Positions 1 to 4,426 of a stretch of 8,472 bases of DNA are shown piece after piece (the stretch's first letter is position 1; the number at the start of each line of letters is the position of its first letter). The notes beneath the pieces are model-generated. The model had not been told where the DNA came from. It saw nothing but the letters and a program-made list of their open reading frames with translations, and did not search any database. Made by a program: the position numbers and the translations under genes. Source of the stretch: JAWWBG01 sp033721095 (lineage in GTDB: Bacteria; Actinomycetota; Nitriliruptoria; Nitriliruptorales; Nitriliruptoraceae); assembly GCA_033721095.1 (NCBI GenBank), contig JAWWBG010000112.1, positions 1 through 8,472 of the forward strand, written 5' to 3'.

Positions 1-428
1 ACGGCCGGGTCGAGGTCGGTCTCCACCGACAGGATCAGGAACACCGCCCGGTCGCCGGCCTGGGCAGCAGCCTGGTTGGTGTCACCGAGCTGTGCGCGGC
101 ACTTGCTGCACCAGGTCGCGAACGTCTCGACGAAGACGGTCTTGCCAGCGAAGTCGGCTGGCGTGAAGGTCGAGCCATCGGGTGCGATCGCGACCGCCTC
201 GGTGACCGCCGAGGACTGGTACGCGACACCGTCGGGGCTGCCCGCGGTGCCGGGGTCAGACGACGTGGGGGCGGGCAGGTCCGTGTCGGTGGCTGACTGG
301 CCGCCGACCGTCGGTTCGGCGACCGGCGGCGATTCGGCCCCGCCTGCTGCTCCGATGATCGCGGCGACCGCAGCTGCAGCCAACAACGTGCGTCCGCCGC
401 GGTGACGTGCCCGAACCGTGGTGCTCAC
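1..428 (-). CDS. Exported thioredoxin/TlpA-like protein (3' end outside window)
   Basis: Probable extracytoplasmic thiol-disulfide oxidoreductase of the thioredoxin/TlpA-redoxin fold. The 142 visible residues begin at a GTG (426-428) with AGGG 7 bases upstream. Residues 1-35 look like an export signal: a basic stretch (RARHRGGR) followed by an Ala/Leu/Val/Ile-rich core. Residues about 36-75 form a Pro/Ser/Thr/Gly-rich linker with no lipobox cysteine. The thioredoxin-like domain then starts (VAIAPDGSTFTPADFAGKTV) and carries the redox site WCSKC, with Cys107 and Cys110, after a beta strand VFVETFAT. The next visible strand, RAVFLILSVETD, also fits the fold. The C-terminal part, including the expected cis-Pro loop, is cut off by the window edge. 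Partner and substrate cannot be told, and the neighbouring genes are on an unrelated theme. It could equally be named ResA-like or redoxin. Confidence 0.85.
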   Translation of the reverse strand, partial: MSTTVRARHRGGRTLLAAAAVAAIIGAAGGAESPPVAEPTVGGQSATDTDLPAPTSSDPGTAGSPDGVAYQSSAVTEAVAIAPDGSTFTPADFAGKTVFVETFATWCSKCRAQLGDTNQAAAQAGDRAVFLILSVETDLDPA

Positions 429-435
429 CGATGTG

Positions 436-439
436 CCCT
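436..439 (-). promoter_or_regulatory. Ribosome binding site of the thioredoxin-like gene
   Basis: AGGG on the minus strand lies 7 bases before the GTG start at 426-428. It supports that start over any upstream codon. Confidence 0.5.
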
Positions 440-458
440 GTGGATCGACGCCGAGATC

Positions 459-485
459 AACGATACGACCCGGTTCATCTGTTCC
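459..485 (-). promoter_or_regulatory. Candidate ECF sigma (SigH/SigR-type) promoter of the thioredoxin-like gene
   Basis: On the minus strand, GGAACA (480-485) is followed after 17 bases by CGTT (459-462). This agrees with the form I recall for mycobacterial SigH promoters (GGAAYA, 16-17 bases, CGTT), the redox-stress sigma factor that controls thioredoxin genes. A start point about 7 bases downstream would leave a leader of roughly 24 bases holding the AGGG ribosome binding site. A housekeeping -10 (TATCGT, 460-465) overlaps it and is the alternative reading. Confidence 0.4.
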
Positions 486-513
486 GCCCAGTGCCGATGA
501 ACCCCTGATGAAC
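472..513. repeat. Three copies of GATGAAC upstream of the thioredoxin-like gene
   Basis: GATGAAC occurs at 496-502 and 507-513 on the plus strand (11-base period, one helical turn). It also occurs inverted, as GTTCATC, at 473-479. Two of the three extend to GATGAACC. The copies overlap and lie upstream of the candidate promoter at 459-485, so they could be sites for a regulator. Confidence 0.35.
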
Positions 514-543
514 GTTCGCCTTCCGGCCGGGGGCCCAGCGCCG

Positions 544-957
544 TCAGAAGGTCGACTCGGCGTGCCGCTTCAGGGCGTCCGCGAAGGCGACGAACGTTGC
601 TCGGGCGTCTGCCTCGCGTTCGCTGCGTTGACGTGCCGCCTTCCCCGTGGCGACGTCCTGGATGCGCACGTCAGTGGTGCCGTCCGGTCGCTCCTGCAGC
701 TCGAACGTGCGCGTCCCGATGGTGCGGCCCAGTCGGCCCCGGCGCTGCCAGGTCATCCGTTCGTTGCGTGCCAAGTCGACGATCCTGATCGTCGTCGCCT
801 CGTCGTCGGCCCAGATGCGCACCGTGGCGCCCTCCTCGATCTCGCCCTCGATGCGGACGATCCCGTTGTCCCAGTCCGCGTACCCGGCCGCGTCGGTCAG
901 GATCCGCCAGATGCGGTCGGCCGGTGCGGCGATCTTGCGCTCGACGTCGAATTCCAC
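544..957 (-). CDS. SRPBCC-family (polyketide cyclase/START-like) protein
   Basis: Small cytoplasmic protein of the SRPBCC helix-grip fold, a family that binds hydrophobic ligands in a deep cavity; a few members are enzymes. With the GTG start at 955-957 it has 137 residues. Residues 4-30 carry the family's N-terminal signature (VERKIAAPADRIWRILTD, then YADWD). Beta strands follow (VRIEGEIEEGATVRIW, TIRIVDL, RMTWQRRG, TRTFELQE, DVRIQDVATG), and the C-terminal helix is at about 115-133. I chose GTG because GAGGGA (961-966) lies just before it and the fold begins at once. An ATG at 1015-1017 would add 20 residues without family features, but it forms a TGATG overlap with the dehydrogenase stop, so it remains possible. 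It is the last gene of the ligase-dehydrogenase operon, which suggests a role in handling that pathway's acid or CoA ester. No catalytic residue can be assigned. Confidence 0.85.
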   Translation of the reverse strand: MEFDVERKIAAPADRIWRILTDAAGYADWDNGIVRIEGEIEEGATVRIWADDEATTIRIVDLARNERMTWQRRGRLGRTIGTRTFELQERPDGTTDVRIQDVATGKAARQRSEREADARATFVAFADALKRHAESTF

Positions 958-960
958 GAC

Positions 961-966
961 TCCCTC
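961..966 (-). promoter_or_regulatory. Ribosome binding site deciding the SRPBCC start
   Basis: GAGGGA on the minus strand ends 3 bases before GTG 955-957 (5 bases from its GAGG core). No comparable motif precedes the upstream ATG at 1015-1017, so this site favours the shorter protein. Confidence 0.5.
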
Positions 967-1016
967 GCTTCGGGCCTCGAGCCCGGGCCGGCCGCCGCCC
1001 TCGCGGCGGGCGCACA

Positions 1017-2141
1017 TCAGCGTGGCAGACCGAGCAGCCGTTCGCCGATGATCCTGCGTTGGATCTCCGACGTCCCACCGGCGATGGTGGCGGCCTTGGA
1101 CCACAGGTGCTGGCGCTGCCATTGCTCGTCCAGGGGGAACAGCTCGGCCCCCAACTCGGACAGGTGCTGGGTCATGGTGGACCACTGGAGCTTGATCCAA
1201 CTCGATTCGGGTCCGGGTTCACCGCCCTTGGCGAGATTCGAGAGCATCCGCAGGTTTGCCAGGGCGAGCAGTCGCAGCTCGACGAAGCTGGACGCGAATG
1301 CCTCGGCCACGATCTCGTCGTCGAGCAGTCCAGCCTCGGCCGCCTGCCGCAGGAGCCGGTCGAAGTACACCTCGTGGACGACCTGTTCCTTGAAGGGGAA
1401 CGTCGTCCCGCGCTCGTGTGCCAGCGTGGTGTTGGCGACCTTCCAACCTTCGTTGAGCTCGCCGACCAGGTGGTCGTCGGGCACGAACACGCCGTCGAGG
1501 AAGACCTCGTTGAACTCGGCCTCGCCGGTCATCTGGGTCAGCGGGCGAATCTCGAGGCCATCGGTGTCGATCGGCACGACGAAGTAGGAGATCCCGCGGT
1601 GCTTGGGCGCTTCCGGGTCGGTGCGGGCCAGGCAGATGCCCCAGGTGGCGAACTGCGCATAGCTGGTCCAGACCTTCTGGCCGGTCAGGGCCCAGCCGCC
1701 GTCGACGCGCTCCGCGCGCGTCGTCAACGAGGCGAGGTCGCTGCCGGCGCCCGGTTCGCTGAACAACTGGCACCAGATCTCGTCGGCCCGCAGCAGCGGT
1801 GGGAGCCAGCGAGCCTTCTGGTCCTCCGTGCCGTGAGCGAGCAGCGTGGGGCCGGCAAGGTTCAGCCCAACCCGGTTCACGGGCTGCGGCGCACGGGACC
1901 GGGCGTACTCGAGGTTGAAGATCGCGACCTCGACCGGGCTTGCACCACGACCGCCGTACGCGGCCGGCCAGGACAGGCCGACCCAGCGGCCCTCGGCGAG
2001 TCGCCGTTGCCAGTCCCGGCCCCAGGCGATCTCCTCGGCCAGGTCGGCGAACGGCTGCTCGGGCAGCTCGAGGTTGTCGTCCAGCCACGCGCGAGCCTCG
2101 TCGGCGAAGGCACGCTGCTCCCGGGTCCAGGACAGGTCCAC
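1017..2141 (-). CDS. Acyl-CoA dehydrogenase, FadE17/FadE6-like, catalytic Glu on the HERG helix
   Basis: FAD-dependent acyl-CoA dehydrogenase (374 residues, normal family length), oxidising an acyl-CoA to the 2-enoyl-CoA and passing electrons to electron-transfer flavoprotein. The N-terminal helical domain is about 1-120 (MDLSWTREQRAFADEARAWL; SWPAAYGGRG at 57-66). The middle beta domain has the flavin motif WCQLFSEPGAGSDLA (123-137) and the GQKVWTS strand (154-160). The C-terminal helical domain ends with GGTSEIQRRIIGERLLGLPR. The position equivalent to MCAD Glu376 is Gly355, so that base is missing. A glutamate stands instead at Glu243 (TLAHERG), the position used by isovaleryl-CoA dehydrogenase and by mycobacterial ChsE4-type enzymes. 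The GTG start lies 2 bases after the ligase stop, so the two are probably co-translated. Its tail overlaps the possible ATG of the SRPBCC gene. A bulky or branched substrate is plausible but inferred. Confidence 0.95.
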   Translation of the reverse strand: MDLSWTREQRAFADEARAWLDDNLELPEQPFADLAEEIAWGRDWQRRLAEGRWVGLSWPAAYGGRGASPVEVAIFNLEYARSRAPQPVNRVGLNLAGPTLLAHGTEDQKARWLPPLLRADEIWCQLFSEPGAGSDLASLTTRAERVDGGWALTGQKVWTSYAQFATWGICLARTDPEAPKHRGISYFVVPIDTDGLEIRPLTQMTGEAEFNEVFLDGVFVPDDHLVGELNEGWKVANTTLAHERGTTFPFKEQVVHEVYFDRLLRQAAEAGLLDDEIVAEAFASSFVELRLLALANLRMLSNLAKGGEPGPESSWIKLQWSTMTQHLSELGAELFPLDEQWQRQHLWSKAATIAGGTSEIQRRIIGERLLGLPR

Positions 2142-2143
2142 GG

Positions 2144-3814
2144 TCAGCTGTCCCAGAATCGCAGGCGGTCGGCCGCCTCGAAGGCCGCGTGGAGCTCGGC
2201 CTGCGCGTCCTCGTCGAAGCGGACGAACGGCCCCGCACGATTCGGCCGGTGCCAGAGATCGTCATCGCCGACGCGATCCAGCCGGAATCGTTCGTGTCGC
2301 AGCTGCCGGGTCAGGATCTTGTTCGTGCCCGTCGTCGGCAGCTGTCGCGAAGCGCGGACGAACCGAGGGCGGTGCTTCTGTGCCAGGTCCCGACGGCCGT
2401 CGATCCATGCCGCGAAGGCCTCGCCATCCAGCGACGCCCCCTCGCGCAGGACGAGCGCGGCCATCACCTGGTCGCCGGCCTCGGGATCCGGAACGGCGTA
2501 GACCGCCGCGACCACCACGTCGGGGTGCTCGGCGAGGATCCGCTCGATGGGCGCGGCCGAGAAGTTCTCGCCATCGACCCGGATCCAGTCGTCGTTGCGC
2601 CCCGCGAACCAGAGGAAGCCGTCCTCGTCGATCCAACCGAGATCGCCCGTCCAGTACCAGCCGTAGCGGGTCGCGCGGTGCGAGGCGGCCTCGTTGCCCC
2701 AGTAGCCCTCGAACGGACCCGGTCCGGCCGTGTTGACGATCTCGCCGACCTTGCCCGGCGGCACGGGGTAGCCCTCGGTGTCGACGACCTGGACGTGCTC
2801 GCCGGCTCGACCCAGCGCGCCGGCGGGCGTGTCGGGATCCGGGAGGATCGCGATGCCACCCTCGGTCGGCCCGAAGGCGTCGATCAGCTCGACGCCGAAG
2901 CGCTGCTCGAAGGCCTTCACGGTCGCCGCCGAGCCCTCGTTGCCGAAACCGCGGCGCATGGGGTTGTCGGCGTCGTCTGGCTGTTCGGGCGTGGCGAGGA
3001 TGTAGGCCAGAGGCTTGCCGGTGTAGTTGAACCATGTTGCCCCGTGGCGCCGGACGTCGGGCAGCCAGCCGGAGGCAGAAAACCGCCGCGCAAGGGCCAC
3101 CGACGCACCGGTGACGAGGGCAGGCATCACGCCAACCATCAGCGAGTTGCTGTGGAACAGCGGCATCGACACGTACCCGACGTCGTCGGGGTTGATGTCG
3201 AGGACCAGCCGCATCCGTTCGCCGGTCGTCAGCATCCGCCGCTGCGAACAGATCACGGCCTTGGGATCGGCGGTCGAACCGGACGTGAAGACCAGGCACC
3301 AGGTGCTGGCCACGTCCGGCTCCTCCAGCCCAACCGGATCGGTCGCGTCGAGAAGCGGGTCGAGGTCGTCGACGTGCAGGGTTCGTTCCGGCTTGGTGAG
3401 GGCGGCGAGGGCGGCTGCACGGTCGCCGTGTTCGTCACCGTGCACCAGCACCGAGACCTCCGTGTGGGTCGCGTCGCGCACGACCTCGTCAGCGGACCGC
3501 GTCGTGTTGATGCCGACCAGCGTGGCACCGGCAATCCCGCACCCGCCGAGGGCAACCAGCCACGCCGGCACGTTGTCGAGGATCACCCCAACGTGGAGGC
3601 GGCCGTTCTCGTCGGGACCGAGACCTTCCAGCCACGTCGCAAACCGTCGACACCGGTCGACGTACTCGGCGTGGGTCCAGACCTGGTCCTCGAAGCGGAG
3701 GAACGCCCGGTCACCGAATCGGTCGGCGTTGCGGGCGAGGAGCGCCGCGACGTTCGGGGCCGGCAGAGGCGCGTTCCCGGCCCCCGGATCCCGTGACGTC
3801 ACGTTCCCTGACAT
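2144..3814 (-). CDS. Acyl-CoA ligase (ANL superfamily), FadD17-like
   Basis: ATP-dependent acyl-CoA synthetase: it makes an acyl-AMP and then the CoA thioester, the entry step of beta-oxidation. It has 556 residues from ATG 3812-3814. Motifs in order: the P-loop FTSGSTADPK (176-185, with Ala where Gly is usual), substrate-pocket region SMPLFHSNSLMVG (216-228), FGPTEGG (314-320, adenine binding), WTGDLG (388-393), hinge and A8 region AGRNDDWIRVDGEN (404-417), and a C-terminal TTGTNKI with the probable catalytic Lys499. The stretch from the P-loop to DGENFSAAPIE resembles, from memory, mycobacterial FadD17, an acyl-CoA synthetase linked to steroid side chains; that link is recall plus inference. 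The frame stays open 116 codons further upstream, but that part reads through the divergent control region and lacks family features. The ATG also sits correctly behind a leaderless promoter. First gene of the minus operon. Confidence 0.95.
   Translation of the reverse strand: MSGNVTSRDPGAGNAPLPAPNVAALLARNADRFGDRAFLRFEDQVWTHAEYVDRCRRFATWLEGLGPDENGRLHVGVILDNVPAWLVALGGCGIAGATLVGINTTRSADEVVRDATHTEVSVLVHGDEHGDRAAALAALTKPERTLHVDDLDPLLDATDPVGLEEPDVASTWCLVFTSGSTADPKAVICSQRRMLTTGERMRLVLDINPDDVGYVSMPLFHSNSLMVGVMPALVTGASVALARRFSASGWLPDVRRHGATWFNYTGKPLAYILATPEQPDDADNPMRRGFGNEGSAATVKAFEQRFGVELIDAFGPTEGGIAILPDPDTPAGALGRAGEHVQVVDTEGYPVPPGKVGEIVNTAGPGPFEGYWGNEAASHRATRYGWYWTGDLGWIDEDGFLWFAGRNDDWIRVDGENFSAAPIERILAEHPDVVVAAVYAVPDPEAGDQVMAALVLREGASLDGEAFAAWIDGRRDLAQKHRPRFVRASRQLPTTGTNKILTRQLRHERFRLDRVGDDDLWHRPNRAGPFVRFDEDAQAELHAAFEAADRLRFWDS
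3792..3803. promoter_or_regulatory. 12-base perfect palindrome CGTGACGTCACG next to the operator
   Basis: The palindrome lies within codons 4-8 of the ligase gene, 2 bases from the operator at 3806-3825. It carries the same TGAC/GTCA half sites but without a spacer. It may be an accessory binding site or simply coding sequence. Confidence 0.3.
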
Positions 3815-3828
3815 TCGCGTCAGGGTAG
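3806..3828 (-). promoter_or_regulatory. Leaderless promoter and operator of the minus-strand ligase operon
   Basis: A perfect inverted repeat, CCCTGAC-N6-GTCAGGG (3806-3825), straddles the ligase ATG at 3812-3814. On the minus strand a -10 element TACCCT (TANNNT type, 3823-3828) ends 7 bases before the A of that ATG, so the A is the expected transcription start and no leader or ribosome binding site is needed. None is seen. The -10 and operator together match the site at 4399-4418. A dimer bound here would block the polymerase, as TetR-type repressors commonly do; the regulator itself is not encoded in the window. Confidence 0.65.
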
Positions 3829-3851
3829 TTGGGCATGCAGGACTGCCCGAC
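3828..3851. repeat. Imperfect inverted repeat in the divergent promoter region
   Basis: GTTGGGCA (3828-3835) and TGCCCGAC (3844-3851) form 8-base arms with one mismatch around 8 bases. Relative to the leftward promoter, the outer arm covers the expected -35 position, which has no good -35 hexamer. It could be a second regulator site. Confidence 0.3.
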
Positions 3852-3885
3852 GACGAGGAAGCGGTGTGGGCGTCGAATGAGGCCT

Positions 3886-3914
3886 TTGACTTCGCGGCAG
3901 GGTGCAGGCAGGCT
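3886..3914 (+). promoter_or_regulatory. Candidate housekeeping promoter of the plus-strand SRPBCC gene
   Basis: A -35-like TTGACT (3886-3891) is followed, after 17 bases, by CAGGCT (3909-3914), which keeps the A and last T of a TANNNT -10. A start near 3921 would leave a short leader of about 17 bases carrying the strong ribosome binding site at 3925-3931. Confidence 0.35.
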
Positions 3915-3924
3915 CGGCACGGAC

Positions 3925-3931
3925 GAGGAGG
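3925..3931 (+). promoter_or_regulatory. Strong ribosome binding site fixing the start of the second SRPBCC gene
   Basis: GAGGAGG lies 6 bases before ATG 3938-3940. It is the best Shine-Dalgarno match I noticed in the window. It excludes the in-frame ATG 36 bases upstream, which would place this motif inside the coding region. Confidence 0.75.
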
Positions 3932-3937
3932 CCGAGC

Positions 3938-4372
3938 ATGCGGGTCGATGGCTCGATCATGATCAGCGCGCCGGTCGAGACGGTCTTCGATGGCTGGGCC
4001 GACCTCGAACGGGCTGCGGAGCATCAGGCACCGACGAAGGAACGCCGGAAGCTCACCGATGGGCCCGTTGGCGCGGGCACTCGGTACGCGGCGGTTGATC
4101 GATGGCCGGGGCGCGACGTCGCCTTCGAGATGGAGATCACCGAGTACGACCGGCCGTCCCACCTCGCCGCCGAGTGGTTCGAGCCAATGTCCGGATCCTG
4201 GAGTGCCGACTTCGTGGAGGCTTCGTCAGGCACGACGAAGATGGACTTTGTGGCCACCATCGAGCCCGGAGGATTCATGGCTCTCCTTGCTCCACTGATG
4301 CGGCCCTGGGCGCGGCGACAACTGGCCAGTGGGTTGGTTGCCTTCAAGGACTGGGTTGAGGCGGAGGCCTGA
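3938..4372 (+). CDS. SRPBCC-family protein, second copy in the cluster
   Basis: A 144-residue cytoplasmic protein of the SRPBCC helix-grip fold, read rightwards from the divergent region. The N-terminal strand and helix MRVDGSIMISAPVETVFDGW (1-20) fit the family pattern of a beta strand, an AP turn and the first helix. Further strands are GAGTRYAAVDRW (46-57), VAFEMEITEYD (61-71), HLAAEWFEP (75-83), GSWSADFVEA (86-95) and TKMDFVATIEP (100-110), and a C-terminal helix runs from about 112 to 142. The sequence differs clearly from the SRPBCC protein at 544-957, so this is not a recent duplication. The start is fixed by GAGGAGG at 3925-3931. It is separated from the following dehydrogenase by 54 bases that contain a promoter of their own, so it may be transcribed both separately and with it. 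A ligand-binding role in the same acid pathway is inferred; no catalytic residue can be named. Confidence 0.85.
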   Translation: MRVDGSIMISAPVETVFDGWADLERAAEHQAPTKERRKLTDGPVGAGTRYAAVDRWPGRDVAFEMEITEYDRPSHLAAEWFEPMSGSWSADFVEASSGTTKMDFVATIEPGGFMALLAPLMRPWARRQLASGLVAFKDWVEAEA

Positions 4373-4398
4373 CGGAACAGGAGCGTTGCCGCTCGACG

Positions 4399-4418
4399 TA
4401 CCCTGACGTCCACGTCAG
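4399..4418 (+). promoter_or_regulatory. Promoter and operator of the plus-strand dehydrogenase-ligase pair
   Basis: A -10 element TACCCT (4399-4404) runs into a perfect inverted repeat CTGACGT-CC-ACGTCAG (4403-4418). In the same register this has the TGAC-N6-GTCA core of the site at the ligase start (3806-3825). Aligned, the two share TACCCTGACG, then GTCAG and AACG, with only scattered differences between. A4412 falls where the ligase ATG begins in the other copy, so it is the predicted transcription start. This leaves a 15-base leader before ATG 4427 without a clear ribosome binding site. Confidence 0.65.
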
Positions 4419-4426
4419 CAAACGGG

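Noticed and set aside
526..536. GGCC-GGG-GGCC mini-hairpin in the gap after the SRPBCC gene, considered as a terminator
   Set aside because: Stem of only 4 bases and no T-run on either strand; common by chance in such GC-rich sequence.
418..1587. 389-codon plus-strand open frame opposite the SRPBCC and dehydrogenase genes
   Set aside because: Antisense shadow in GC-rich DNA: Arg/Ser/Pro-rich, no fold or motif, while the minus strand codes for clear family members.
924..2501. 525-codon plus-strand open frame
   Set aside because: Lies opposite the dehydrogenase and ligase; its composition mirrors their codons and no family is recognisable.
1940..3796. 618-codon plus-strand open frame
   Set aside because: Longest frame opposite the FadD17-like ligase, but repetitive Arg/Gly/Val-rich translation without domains; the minus frame has all ligase motifs.
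3815..4162. 116-codon upstream extension of the minus-strand ligase
   Set aside because: It reads through the divergent promoter and the second SRPBCC gene, contains no ligase sequence, and the ATG at 3812-3814 has its own leaderless promoter.
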